In this document: one piece after another, positions 1-8,251 of the stretch
Layout of the letters: the number at the start of each line of letters is the position of its first letter
Position numbering within the stretch: position 1 is the first letter of the stretch
Position numbers and translations under genes: made by a program
Assembly: GCA_965242565.1 (NCBI GenBank)
Contig: OZ251457.1
Location: 1,116,001 to 1,180,000 of the forward strand
Direction of reading: 5' to 3'
Length of the DNA: 64,000 nucleotides
DNA from: CATQGW01 sp965242565
Lineage (GTDB): Bacteria > Chloroflexota > Dehalococcoidia > Bin125
The notes under the pieces: generated by a model
What the model saw: the letters and a program-made list of their open reading frames with translations, nothing else
The model's database searches: none
Told to the model about the DNA's origin: nothing

Positions 1-382
1 GGGCGTGGAGCAGGTGGTTGCCGCCGATGGAGAGGGCGTCGCCGTCGCCGGTGATGACGAAGACGAGCAGGTCGGGGCGGGTGAGTTTGAGGCCGGTGGC
101 GATGGTGGGGGCGCGTCCGTGGATGGAGTGCATCCCGTAGGTCTCCATGTAGTAGGGGAAGCGCGAGGAGCAGCCGATGCCGGAGACGAAGACCATTTTT
201 TCGGGGGCGACGTTGAGGTTGGAGAGGGCACGCTGGGTTTGGGCGAGGATCGAGTAATCGCCGCAGCCGGGGCACCAGCGGGTGTCGACGTCGGAGGCGT
301 AGTCCTTGCGGGAGAGCTCCTGTTCGGCGATGGGGATGAACGCGCCGTTGTCGGAATGGGCGGAGGGGCTGGCGAGGACCAT
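1..382 (-). CDS. korB: 2-oxoacid:ferredoxin oxidoreductase, beta subunit (5' part only; runs off the window)
   Basis: Reading the minus strand from ATG at 382 gives a protein that runs off the left edge. It contains WCPGCGDY near residue 35, then GIGCSSRFPYYMETYGMHS and TGDGDALSIGGNHLLH, the thiamine-diphosphate-binding core of the beta subunit of 2-oxoacid:ferredoxin oxidoreductases (KorB/ForB type). It partners the alpha subunit that ends 23 bp upstream. Together they would oxidise a 2-oxoacid such as 2-oxoglutarate or pyruvate to the acyl-CoA and reduce ferredoxin in the cytoplasm. An AAGGGAG ribosome site precedes the ATG by about 11 nt. The exact 2-oxoacid cannot be read from the sequence. 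Confidence 0.9.
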   Translation of the reverse strand, partial: MVLASPSAHSDNGAFIPIAEQELSRKDYASDVDTRWCPGCGDYSILAQTQRALSNLNVAPEKMVFVSGIGCSSRFPYYMETYGMHSIHGRAPTIATGLKLTRPDLLVFVITGDGDALSIGGNHLLHA

Positions 383-405
383 GATGTTGTGCGCTCCCTT
401 GTGGG

Positions 406-2262
406 TTAGCCGGCGGCGGGGCTGAGGATGGCTTCGGTGATGGTGCGGGCGGAGAAGGGTTGGCCGGTGACCTCGTTGCAGCCCTGGGCGTCGACGAGGA
501 AGCGGGCGCGGACGAGCAGGCGGAGCTGCCCGTTGTTGGATTCGGGGATCAGGATGCGGCGGTAGTTGCTGAGGATGTGGCCGAGGTTTTTGGGGAAGGG
601 GTTGAGATACTGGAGGTGTGCGTGGGCGACATCGGCGCCCTGGGCGCGGGCGTCGTGGACGGCGGTGAAGGCCGCGCCGTAGGTGCTGCCCCAGGTGAGC
701 ACGAGCAGGTCGCCGGTGGGCGGGCCGTCGACTTCGATTTCGGGGATGAAGTCGGCGATGCGGTCGACCTTGGCCTGGCGGAGGTCGGTCATGCGCTGGT
801 GATTTTCGGGGGTGTAGACGACGTCGCCGCTGATGTCGGCTTTTTCGAGGCCGCCGATGCGGTGGGTCATGCCCGGCTCGCCGGGGGGCTGGAAATGGCG
901 GGCGAGGGTTTCGGGGTCGCGCTTGTAGGGCTGGAAGTCGTCGCGGTCGACGCGGTGGAAGCCGGTGTCGATGCGGGGCAGCATCGTGACGTCGGGCACG
1001 GGCCAGGGTTCGGCGGTGTTGGCGAGGTAGGTGTCGGACATGAGGATGACGGGGGTGACGAATTGGTAGGCGATGCGGACGGCTTCGAGCGCCATGTAGA
1101 AGCAGTCGCCGGGGCTTTTGGCGGCGAGCACGCAGAGCGGGCTTTCGCCGTTGCGCCCGAACATGACCTGGAGCAGGTCGGTCTGTTCGGTTTTGGTGGG
1201 CATGCCGGTGGAGGGGCCGGAGCGCTGGATGTCGAGCACGATCAGGGGGAGTTCGGTCATGACGGCGAGGCCGATGGCTTCGGACTTGAGGGCGATGCCG
1301 GGGCCGCTGGTGCCGGTGACGCCGAGCGCGCCGCCGTAGGCGGCGCCGATAGCGGAGCCGACGGCGGAGATTTCGTCTTCGGCCTGGAAGGTGCGGACGC
1401 CGAAGTTGCGCAGTGCGGCGAGCTCGACGAGCACGTCGGAGGCGGGGGTGATGGGGTAGGAGCCGTAGAAGAGGTCGAGTCCGGAGAGTTCGGCGGCGGC
1501 GACAAGGCCGAGGCCGAGGGCCTGGTTGCCGGTGATGGTGCGGTATTCGCCGGGCTGGAGCTGGGCCGGGGGGACGCGGACATGGGCGTCGGCCACTTCG
1601 GTGGTTTCGCCGTAGGCGTGGCCGGCGTGGAGCGCGCGGCGGTTGGCTTCGGCGAGGTTGGGGGCGCGGCCGAAGCGGTCTTCGATCCAGTCGAGAGTGG
1701 GCTGGAGGTCGCGGTCGTAGAGCCAGTAGACGAGTCCGAGGGCGAAGAAGTTTTTGGTGCGCTCGGCGTGCTGGGTGGAGAGGCCGAGTTCGCCGACGGC
1801 GGCGACGGCGGCGGTGGTGATGGGGGCCTGGATGATGCGGTAGCCGCTGAGCGAGCCGTCTTCGAGCGGGTTGGAGGGGTAGCCGGCCTTTTTGAGGTTG
1901 GCGCTGGTAAAGGCGTCCTTGTTGACGACGAGCAGTCCGCCGCGCATGAGGGCGTTGAGGTGGGATTTGAGCGCGGCGGGGTTCATGGCGACGAGCGTGT
2001 CGGGCTCATCGCCGGGGGTGAAGATCTGGTGCTGGGAGAAGGAGATTTGGAAGGAGCTGACACCGGCCAACGATCCCGCGGGGGCGCGGATTTCGGCGGG
2101 GAAATCGGGCAGGGTGCTGAAGTCGTTGCCGAAGAGGGCGGTGGCGTCGGCGAAGCGGTTGCCGGCAAGCTGCATGCCGTCGCCCGAGTCCCCTGCAAAG
2201 CGAACGGTGACGCGCTCGCGTTCGAGGACCCGGGTTGCGATTTCGGACGACGACTCAGACAT
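406..2262 (-). CDS. korA: 2-oxoacid:ferredoxin oxidoreductase, fused gamma/alpha subunit
   Basis: 618 aa, the usual length of the gamma-alpha fusion type. The N-terminal gamma-like domain (about residues 15-200) has GDSGDGM at 24-30. The alpha (pyrimidine-binding) domain begins with GNQALGLGL near 245, has YPITPAS at 269-275 and a long TGTSGPGIALKSEAIGLA stretch. It forms the catalytic complex with the beta subunit immediately downstream, acting in reductive or oxidative ferredoxin-linked carbon metabolism. AGGAGG sits 10 nt upstream of ATG 2262. The symbol kor is the best-known name for this architecture; substrate specificity is not proven. Confidence 0.93.
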   Translation of the reverse strand: MSESSSEIATRVLERERVTVRFAGDSGDGMQLAGNRFADATALFGNDFSTLPDFPAEIRAPAGSLAGVSSFQISFSQHQIFTPGDEPDTLVAMNPAALKSHLNALMRGGLLVVNKDAFTSANLKKAGYPSNPLEDGSLSGYRIIQAPITTAAVAAVGELGLSTQHAERTKNFFALGLVYWLYDRDLQPTLDWIEDRFGRAPNLAEANRRALHAGHAYGETTEVADAHVRVPPAQLQPGEYRTITGNQALGLGLVAAAELSGLDLFYGSYPITPASDVLVELAALRNFGVRTFQAEDEISAVGSAIGAAYGGALGVTGTSGPGIALKSEAIGLAVMTELPLIVLDIQRSGPSTGMPTKTEQTDLLQVMFGRNGESPLCVLAAKSPGDCFYMALEAVRIAYQFVTPVILMSDTYLANTAEPWPVPDVTMLPRIDTGFHRVDRDDFQPYKRDPETLARHFQPPGEPGMTHRIGGLEKADISGDVVYTPENHQRMTDLRQAKVDRIADFIPEIEVDGPPTGDLLVLTWGSTYGAAFTAVHDARAQGADVAHAHLQYLNPFPKNLGHILSNYRRILIPESNNGQLRLLVRARFLVDAQGCNEVTGQPFSARTITEAILSPAAG

Positions 2263-2432
2263 GAGCGACCGACCTCCTGTGGGCGATGATCTGCGCGGCG
2301 GTGGGCTGCGGGAACGACTGCTGAGGCATCGGGGGCCTCCACGCGCCGCGTCTGGCGGCGGCGTTCTGCACGCGGAACGTAGCTAACTGATCATACTCCT
2401 GCAAGCGGTTGGGCGCAGGGCGGGGGCGTGGC

Positions 2433-2470
2433 GGCATGCGGGGGCGGCGCGGCGGCCGCCCCCGCATGCC
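2433..2470 (-). terminator. Perfect 16-bp hairpin 3' of binding-protein copy 1
   Basis: Arms 2433-2448 and 2455-2470 are perfectly complementary around a 6-nt GCGGCG loop. It lies about 26 nt after the stop of the gene at 2496. There is no U-run, so it may be a terminator or an mRNA 3' stabiliser. Equivalent hairpins with the same loop follow the other three paralogues. The rest of the 2263-2495 gap holds the korA ribosome site and nothing else recognised. Confidence 0.6.
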
Positions 2471-2495
2471 GAGGCGCTTGGGCTGCTCGGTGCGG

Positions 2496-4058
2496 CTAGT
2501 TGAGCAGCTCGTTGAAGATCCGATCGAGGTCTTCGCGGCCGAAGAGTTGGGGGTCGATCGTGAGCCGCGCGCCGGCGAACCAGCCGGCCGCGTCGATGCG
2601 GAGGTGCTCAGACAGGATCAGGGCCATGGCGGAGAGGTAGCCCTGCACCATCGGCTGGTCCCAGATGATGAAGTCGATCACGCCGCGGGCGCTGAACTCG
2701 TAGGTGACGCCGTTGAAGCCGACGGCGCCGAAGCGCACATCGGCCTGCGTGCCCTGGATCGCCAGGAGCGTGGGCAGAGCGGCGTCCGCGCCCAGGGTGA
2801 GTACGGCTCCGACGCCGCCCTGAGCGAGCCGCCCGGCGACGATTCCGGCGCGTCCCCGGGTATCGTCGACAGCGGCCGCGTAGATCGGGAGCTGCTCGAC
2901 TTCGCCGCCGTCGTAGGCGGCGTCCAACCCTTCGCAGCGCTCAGAGAGGGCGATGTTGTTTGGTTCGTGGATGACGCAGAGGATGTCGCCCTCGACGCCG
3001 GAGGCGGTGAAGGCCTCGCCGGCCTTGCGTCCGATGGCGGGCTCGTCGACGGCGATGTGCAGGGCCGAACCGAGCCCGGAGGCGGCACCAGCGCCGGAGT
3101 TGAAGGAGACGATGTCGATTCCCGCGGCGCGCGCTTCAGCCATTGCCTCGCGGACGCCGTCGGGGTCCGCCAGGGAAGTGGCGATTCCGGCGACGCCGAT
3201 CTCGATGCACTGGCGGATCAGCGCGCTGTGCTCTTCGGCATCGGCGTAGAAACTGGAGTTCACGTTGTCGATGCCGGTGTGCAGTGCGGCGACCGAAGCG
3301 CCGGAGTAGACGAAGTTCCAGAAGAGACCGGGCGAGCCATGGGTGAGGAAGCAGTAGTCGGCCTCGCGGTTGGGCATCAGGTGCGGCAGGAGCGCGCCGC
3401 GAATGGTGAACGGGAATCGCTCGCCGAGGTCGAGGTCGGTCACTACCCTGTTGCCGACCACCCCGCCGGCGAAGTTGGTCGCGGCAACGCCGGCCAGCGA
3501 GTCTGCGCTGCTCGCGGCGGCGCGGAGGTCGCGCTCGACTGCGTCGGGATCAGTGCCTGAGACTCGCACGACCGCGCCGTCGTAGGCGGCTTCCAGGTAA
3601 TCGCAGTAGCGCTCAAGGCCTTCGGAGCGCGGATCGAGATTGAGGCAGATCACCGTTCCGTCGCCCGCGGCGTTGAAGGTGTCGGCCGCGCGCGCCGCGC
3701 CGCCTCTCATACCCGCCCGCCATTCGTAACGCGCCAGTTCGGTGCCGTCGTCAACGTCGAGATCAATCGGGGAGCTTGCCAGGCGGCGGCCCGGCTCCAG
3801 ATCGGCCGGGATCAGGCGGCGAGTGGGCGAATAGATGCGGCCCCAGCTGCCGTCGACTCGCTGCTGCTGCACGGCGACGGCGATGCGGCCGTCCTCGCGC
3901 TGCTCGGCCAGCACGCGGACCTGGGAACCGCCGGCCGGCTCGTGGTCGGTCGCGCGGCCCAGGCCGATCGCGAGCGTGCCCAGCAGGCCGCCGGCGGCGA
4001 GCAGAGCGAATGCAAGCAGTGTGAGTGTTTTCCAGCTCAGGGTGACAGTTGGCGACAT
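2496..4058 (-). CDS. Type-1 periplasmic-binding protein-like, copy 1 of 4
   Basis: 520 aa. A single hydrophobic segment (about residues 8-32) follows a short polar N-terminus and should export or anchor the protein. Residues about 45-100 form a small conserved module (DGRIAVAVQQQ, then SWGRIYSPTRR, then GRRLASSPID). The remainder is a two-lobed type-1 binding protein of the sugar-binding (Peripla_BP_4) class, with FNSGAGAA, LHIAVDEPAIGRKAGEAF and a C-terminal IIWDQPMVQGYLS segment. No permease or ATPase is adjacent, so it may be an orphan receptor or serve a distant transporter. GAAAGGGA lies before ATG 4058. Its N-terminal half is nearly identical over long stretches to copy 4. Confidence 0.8.
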   Translation of the reverse strand: MSPTVTLSWKTLTLLAFALLAAGGLLGTLAIGLGRATDHEPAGGSQVRVLAEQREDGRIAVAVQQQRVDGSWGRIYSPTRRLIPADLEPGRRLASSPIDLDVDDGTELARYEWRAGMRGGAARAADTFNAAGDGTVICLNLDPRSEGLERYCDYLEAAYDGAVVRVSGTDPDAVERDLRAAASSADSLAGVAATNFAGGVVGNRVVTDLDLGERFPFTIRGALLPHLMPNREADYCFLTHGSPGLFWNFVYSGASVAALHTGIDNVNSSFYADAEEHSALIRQCIEIGVAGIATSLADPDGVREAMAEARAAGIDIVSFNSGAGAASGLGSALHIAVDEPAIGRKAGEAFTASGVEGDILCVIHEPNNIALSERCEGLDAAYDGGEVEQLPIYAAAVDDTRGRAGIVAGRLAQGGVGAVLTLGADAALPTLLAIQGTQADVRFGAVGFNGVTYEFSARGVIDFIIWDQPMVQGYLSAMALILSEHLRIDAAGWFAGARLTIDPQLFGREDLDRIFNELLN

Positions 4059-4080
4059 CGAGGGTTCCCTTTCGTTCCGG

Positions 4081-4101
4081 CAGCCGTGTGCGACCGCGTT
4101 G
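4081..4101 (-). promoter_or_regulatory. Leader palindrome, degenerate copy (CAGCCG-N9-GCGTTG)
   Basis: Occupies the same position before the start of copy 1 as the perfect CAGCCG-N9-CGGCTG elements of copies 2-4, but its right arm has changed. It is either a leader hairpin or an operator. Confidence 0.35.
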
Positions 4102-4293
4102 GCAGAGCGCGGTTCGCGTATAGGCTACAGCGTGACTGACGAGAGGGTGACCGAGAGGGCGGCTACCGAGGCGCTGCGTCGGCGAGAGGGACCAGCGGGG
4201 CCCTGTTCGGGAATTTTGATTTTGACTGGCGATGTTCTCGGGGTTTCGGCCTGTTCCTTATCTGGTCGAGGTGGGTTTGAGGGGTGGAACCGC

Positions 4294-4319
4294 GTTCGGT
4301 GGTGTTCGGGTTTGTTCGG
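4294..4319. promoter_or_regulatory. GTTCGG array, three repeats with 10-bp period (copy 1)
   Basis: GTTCGG occurs at 4294, 4304 and 4314, exactly one helical turn apart, about 240 bp upstream of the start at 4058. It is preceded by TATCTGGTCG and TGGAACCGC, which are also conserved before the arrays of the other copies. It could be a phased operator. The gap 4059-4397 otherwise holds the leader and the 3' hairpin of copy 2. Confidence 0.5.
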
Positions 4320-4339
4320 TGTGTTCTTCGGCGCGGCTT

Positions 4340-4367
4340 GCGGGGGCGGCGCGGCGGCCGCCCCCGC
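4340..4367 (-). terminator. 11-bp GC hairpin 3' of binding-protein copy 2
   Basis: Arms 4340-4350 and 4357-4367 enclose a GCGGCG loop, about 30 nt after the stop of copy 2. Same loop and stem core as the hairpin at 2433. Confidence 0.55.
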
Positions 4368-4397
4368 ATGCCGAGGCGCTTGGGCTGCTCGGTGCGG

Positions 4398-5972
4398 CTA
4401 GTTGAGCAGCTCGTTGAAGATCCGATCGAGGTCTTCGCGGCCGAAGAGTTGAGGGTCGATCGTGAGCCGTGCGCCGGCGAACCAGCCAGCGGCGTCGATG
4501 CGGAGTTGTTCGGCCAGGATCAGGGCCATGGTGGAGAGGTAGCCCTGCACCATCGGCTGGTCCCAGATGATGAAGTCGATCACGCCGCGGGCGCTGAACT
4601 CATAGGTGGTGCCGTTGAAGCCGACGGCGCCGAAGCGCACATCGGCGCGCGTGCCCTGGATCGCCAGGAGCGTGGGCAGGGCGGCGTCCGCGCCCAGGGT
4701 GAGTACGGCTCCGACGCCTCCCCGGGCGAGCCGTCCGGCGACGATACCCGCACGCGCGCGGGTATCGTCAACATCGGCCGCGTAGATCGGGAGCTGCTCG
4801 ACTTCGCCGCCGTCGTAGGCGGCGGCGAGCCCCTCGCAGCGCTCGGCGAGAGCGACGTTGTTGGGTTCGTGGATGATGCAGAGGATGTCGCCCTCGACAC
4901 CGGAGGCGGTGAAGGCCTCGCCGGCCTTGCGTCCGATGGCGGGTTCGTCGACGGCGATGTGCAGGGCCGAACCGAGCTCCGCAGCGGCGGCGGCGCCGGA
5001 GTTGAAGGAGACGATGTCGATTCCCGCGGCGTCCGCTTCAGCCATTGCCTCGCGGACTCCGTCGGGGTCCGCCAGGGAGGTGATGATCCCCACGGCGCCC
5101 TGCTCGATGCACCGGCGGATCAGCGCGCTGTGCTCTTCGGCATCGGCGTAGAAGCTGGATTCGAGGATGCGGTTGAAGTTGTCGAGGCCGGCGTGCAGCG
5201 AAGCGGCGAATGCGCCCGTGTAAGCGAAGTTCCAGAACAGGCCGGGCGAGCCATGGGTGATGAAGCAGTAGTCGGCCTCGCGGTTGGGCATCAGATACGG
5301 CAGGATCGTGCCGCGAGCAGAGATCCGGACCTCGTCCCTGAGTCCGAGGTCGGTTGCCACCCTGGTGGCGATCACTGCGCCGGCAAGGGAGGTGACCGCT
5401 GCGCCGGCCAGTGCGTCCGTATTGTTCAGAACGGCGCGGAGGTCGCGCTCGAGCGCGTCGGGATCAGCGCCTGAGACCGGCGTGACCGGGCCATCGTAGG
5501 CGGCGTCCAAGTAATCGCAGTAGCGTTCGAGGCCTTCGCCGCGCGGATCGAGATTGAGGCAGATCACCGTTCCGTCGCCCGCGGCGTTGAGCCGTCCGGC
5601 CACGAATTCCGCGTGGCCGGCCAAATCCTGCTGCTGTTCGTGACGCAGGAGTTCGGTGCCGTCGTCGACGTTGAGATCGATCGGGGAGCTTGCCAGGCGG
5701 CGGCCCGGCTCCAGCTCGGCCGGGATCAGGCGGCGGGTGGGTGAGTAGATGCGGCCCCAGCTGCCGTCGACTCGCTGCTGCTGCACGGAGACGGCGATGC
5801 GGCCGTCTTCGCGCTGTTCGGCCAGCACGCGGACCTGGGAGCCGCCGGCCGGCTCGTGGTCCGCCGCGCGGCCCAGGCCGATCGCGAGCGTGCCCAGCAG
5901 GGCACCGGCGGCGAGCAGGGCGAAGGCGAACAAGGTGAGCGTCTTCCAGCTCAGGGTGATAGTCGACGACAT
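4398..5972 (-). CDS. Type-1 periplasmic-binding protein-like, copy 2 of 4
   Basis: 524 aa with the same architecture as copy 1: N-terminal hydrophobic anchor, DGRIAVSVQQQ/WGRIYSPTRR module, then a two-lobed sugar-binding-type receptor. The C-terminal half is almost identical to copy 1 (TFGRED-like tail, IDPQLFGREDLDRIFNELLN). Residues around 105-140 (LLRHEQQQ, FVAGRLNAAGDG) differ from copy 1 but match copy 4. The ligand is unknown. The start ATG at 5972 is preceded by GAAAGGAA. The four copies are separately spaced with full intergenic regions, so they are probably separate transcription units rather than one operon. Confidence 0.8.
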   Translation of the reverse strand: MSSTITLSWKTLTLFAFALLAAGALLGTLAIGLGRAADHEPAGGSQVRVLAEQREDGRIAVSVQQQRVDGSWGRIYSPTRRLIPAELEPGRRLASSPIDLNVDDGTELLRHEQQQDLAGHAEFVAGRLNAAGDGTVICLNLDPRGEGLERYCDYLDAAYDGPVTPVSGADPDALERDLRAVLNNTDALAGAAVTSLAGAVIATRVATDLGLRDEVRISARGTILPYLMPNREADYCFITHGSPGLFWNFAYTGAFAASLHAGLDNFNRILESSFYADAEEHSALIRRCIEQGAVGIITSLADPDGVREAMAEADAAGIDIVSFNSGAAAAAELGSALHIAVDEPAIGRKAGEAFTASGVEGDILCIIHEPNNVALAERCEGLAAAYDGGEVEQLPIYAADVDDTRARAGIVAGRLARGGVGAVLTLGADAALPTLLAIQGTRADVRFGAVGFNGTTYEFSARGVIDFIIWDQPMVQGYLSTMALILAEQLRIDAAGWFAGARLTIDPQLFGREDLDRIFNELLN

Positions 5973-5994
5973 CGAGAGATTCCTTTCGGTGCGG

Positions 5995-6015
5995 CAGCCG
6001 CATATCAGTCGGCTG
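5995..6015 (-). promoter_or_regulatory. Leader palindrome CAGCCG-N9-CGGCTG (copy 2)
   Basis: Perfect 6-bp arms with a 9-nt spacer, directly upstream of the ribosome site of copy 2. The element recurs before copies 3 and 4. It is either an operator or a 5'-UTR hairpin. Confidence 0.45.
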
Positions 6016-6179
6016 GCAAAGTGCGGCTGGTGCGCAGGCTACAAGGTGATTAAACAGGTGGGCTAGCGGGGCGATGAGCAGGGCGCGGCGCTGTTCGGGG
6101 CTTCTTTTGAGTGAGCAGCGCTCTCGGAGGTTTCGACTGATTCTCTATCTGGTCGGACCGGATTCGGAGGTGGAATCGC

Positions 6180-6205
6180 GTTCAGGTTTGTTCGGCTGTG
6201 TTCGG
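6180..6205. promoter_or_regulatory. GTTCRG array, three repeats with 10-bp period (copy 2)
   Basis: GTTCAG at 6180 and GTTCGG at 6190 and 6200, about 210 bp upstream of the copy 2 start. The flanks TATCTGGTCGG and GGTGGAATCGC are shared with the other three arrays. Confidence 0.5.
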
Positions 6206-6223
6206 CGTGCTCTGCGTCGGGCG

Positions 6224-6251
6224 GCGGGGGCGGCGCGGCGGCCGCCCCCGC
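6224..6251 (-). terminator. 11-bp GC hairpin 3' of binding-protein copy 3
   Basis: Arms 6224-6234 and 6241-6251 with a GCGGCG loop, 24 nt after the copy 3 stop. It belongs to the conserved hairpin series at this locus. Confidence 0.55.
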
Positions 6252-6275
6252 GGGTCTGGGACTGAGCGGGGCGGC

Positions 6276-7832
6276 TCAGCGGGAGGTGTCGATCAGCTGA
6301 CCGAGCAGTTGGACGATGTCGGCGCGCTCGTAGAGCCGGGGCTCGATCAGCAGACGTGGGCTGCCGAACCACTCGGCCGGCCTGATCTGCATCTGGTCGG
6401 CGAGCAGCATCGAGGCGACGGAGAGGTAGGCCTGCAGGATCGGCTGGTCCCAGACGGCGAACAGGATTTGGCCCCGCAGCGCTTGCTCGTAGACGCCGCC
6501 GTCAAAGCCCACGGTGGCGAGCCGTGCGTCGGACTGCGCTCGAGCGATGGCGTCGCCGGCAGCGAACGCTGTATTGGAGCTGAGGGTGAAGACGGCGCCG
6601 ACGCCGCCTTCGCTGAGCCGCCGCGCGAGGATCTGAATTGCGCCTTCCCAGTCTTCAGCGTCATAGATCGGGAAAACCTCGACCGAGCCGCCCTGGTAGG
6701 CGGCCTCCAGGCCGTCGCAGCGCTCGCTGAGGCCGATGTTGCCGGATTCGTGGATGACGCAGAGGATGTCTCCGCTGACCTCGTGGCGGTTGAAGGCCTC
6801 ACCGGCCTTTTCGCCGATCGCCTGTTCGTCCACGGCGATATGCACGGCGGAGCCGAGGTCGGCGGCGGCATTGGCGCCGGAGTTGAAGGAGACGACGCGG
6901 ACGCCGGCGGCGGTCGCTTCGGCGAGCGCGTCGCGGACGCCTTCGGGGTCGCCGAGCGTGGTGGTCAAGGCGGTCGCGCCGCCGGCGACGCACTCGCGAA
7001 TCGCGTCGCTGTGAGACTCAGGATTGAAGATTCTGTAGAGCTGGATCCCGATGCCGGCGTGCAGCCCCGCGCGCCCAGCCGCCTCGTCGGCGAGGTCCCA
7101 GAAGTCGCCGCCGCCGTGGCGGATCAGGCAGTAGGTCGAGCGGCCGTAGGCGGGCGGGATCGGCTCGATCAGCTGCCCGTAGTAGGTGAGCGGATGCGCG
7201 CGGCGGAGTTCGAGTTGGACCTGGCCGGCGATGACGACCGCGGGATAGCTGGTGGCGGCCATGCCGCCGGGCGCGTCGCCGGCCTCGATGCGGGCGCGGA
7301 TTTCGGCGGCGATCGTCTCGGCATCGTCCCAGTTGAGTCGATTGACCGTGCCCGGATACGCATCTTCCAGGCCGTCGCAGAAGCGTTCGCGGCCTTCGTC
7401 GCGCAGGTCCAGATTGATGCAGAGCACGGTCTCTTCGGTGAACTGGTTCAGGTATGCGGCGGCGGACTGCCCGCGCGTGTAGATCATCGCTGCGAACCGC
7501 AGTTTGGCGGCTTCGCGTCCGTCGTCGATGGAGAGCGTGACGGGCGAGCTGTAGAGGCGGCGTCCGGCGTCGGCGTCGGCCGGGACGAATCGGCGCGTCG
7601 GCTGATAGACGCGGGCCCATTCGCCATCGAGCCCGCGCTGCTGCACGCCGACGGCGATGCGCCCGTCGGCCTGGGGCTCGGCGAAGACGCGCACTTCGGG
7701 CGAGGCGGGCGGGTGGTGGTCGGCGGCGCGGCCCAGTCCGACCGCGAGCGTGCCGAGCAGGCCGCCGGCGGCGAGCAAGGCGAACGCGAACAGGGCGACC
7801 GTCTTCCAGGTCAGCGTGATCGTTGAAGACAT
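6276..7832 (-). CDS. Type-1 periplasmic-binding protein-like, copy 3 of 4
   Basis: 518 aa from ATG 7832, chosen because AGGAAG lies 8 nt upstream and the start aligns with the other copies. It has an N-terminal hydrophobic anchor, the DGRIAVGVQQR/WARVYQPTRR module, and a binding-protein body with FNSGANAA, HIAVDEQAIGEKAGEAF, VFTLSSNTAF and AVWDQPILQAYLS. It is the most divergent member of the tandem set, ending in a short LLGQLIDTSR tail instead of the FNELLN tail of copies 1 and 2. Copy 4 shares its C-terminal half. The ligand is unknown. Confidence 0.8.
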   Translation of the reverse strand: MSSTITLTWKTVALFAFALLAAGGLLGTLAVGLGRAADHHPPASPEVRVFAEPQADGRIAVGVQQRGLDGEWARVYQPTRRFVPADADAGRRLYSSPVTLSIDDGREAAKLRFAAMIYTRGQSAAAYLNQFTEETVLCINLDLRDEGRERFCDGLEDAYPGTVNRLNWDDAETIAAEIRARIEAGDAPGGMAATSYPAVVIAGQVQLELRRAHPLTYYGQLIEPIPPAYGRSTYCLIRHGGGDFWDLADEAAGRAGLHAGIGIQLYRIFNPESHSDAIRECVAGGATALTTTLGDPEGVRDALAEATAAGVRVVSFNSGANAAADLGSAVHIAVDEQAIGEKAGEAFNRHEVSGDILCVIHESGNIGLSERCDGLEAAYQGGSVEVFPIYDAEDWEGAIQILARRLSEGGVGAVFTLSSNTAFAAGDAIARAQSDARLATVGFDGGVYEQALRGQILFAVWDQPILQAYLSVASMLLADQMQIRPAEWFGSPRLLIEPRLYERADIVQLLGQLIDTSR

Positions 7833-7854
7833 CCGGGGCTTCCTTTCGGTCCTG

Positions 7855-7875
7855 CAGCCGCGCATCGGTCGGCTG
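7855..7875 (-). promoter_or_regulatory. Leader palindrome CAGCCG-N9-CGGCTG (copy 3)
   Basis: Arms are identical to those of copies 2 and 4 while the 9-nt spacer differs. That pattern is expected if the arms are the functional part. Confidence 0.45.
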
Positions 7876-8038
7876 GCAGAGCGCGGTTGATGTGGAGGTT
7901 AACGAGGTAGGGCACACGGCGCAGTGCTGGCCAAGGCCGGCCGGAAGAGGCGTTGTTCGGGGATTCTTGAGTGGGTGGTGAGCTTAGAGGGTACGGCGGC
8001 GGCCTATCTGGTCGGGGTGGATTTAGGGTCGGAAGCGC

Positions 8039-8064
8039 GTTCGGTGGTGTTCGGTTTTGTTCGG
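8039..8064. promoter_or_regulatory. GTTCGG array, three repeats with 10-bp period (copy 3)
   Basis: GTTCGG at 8039, 8049 and 8059, about 210 bp upstream of the copy 3 start, preceded by TATCTGGTCGGGG. Unlike the other gaps, this one also contains a REP-like hairpin at 8119-8144. Confidence 0.5.
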
Positions 8065-8118
8065 CACCGGAGTGGAACCGGGCATGGTGAAACGCAGGGC
8101 TGGAGGCGGATCGGGGCC

Positions 8119-8144
8119 GATTCCCGCTCGGGGGCGGGAATGAC
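8119..8144. repeat. REP-like hairpin unit
   Basis: GATTCCCGCTCGGGGGCGGG followed by AATGAC: a short GC palindrome of the family seen again at 25764, 59701, 59906 and 59979. It lies in the 7833-8251 gap between paralogues. Confidence 0.6.
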
Positions 8145-8194
8145 GGGAGAGCAGGGGCGGGAAGGACGGGGAAAGGGATGGAACGACGGGACCG

Positions 8195-8222
8195 GGGGGG
8201 GCAGCGCGGCGGCCGCCCCCCC
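8195..8222 (-). terminator. Imperfect GC hairpin 3' of binding-protein copy 4
   Basis: A G-run pairs with a C-run around the GCGGCG loop with one A-C mismatch, about 30 nt after the copy 4 stop. It is the fourth member of the conserved 3' hairpin series. Confidence 0.5.
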
Positions 8223-8251
8223 GGGTCTGGGGCTCAGCTGAGCGGGGCGGC

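Noticed and set aside
460..2289. Long plus-strand open frame (609 aa) opposite korA
   Set aside because: Gly/Ala/Asp-rich antisense shadow of a well-supported gene, with no domain or ribosome site.
2409..3560. Long plus-strand frames opposite all four binding-protein genes (also 4284-5474, 6198-7826, 8498-9310)
   Set aside because: They mirror the paralogy of the minus-strand genes, and composition is typical of GC-rich antisense frames.
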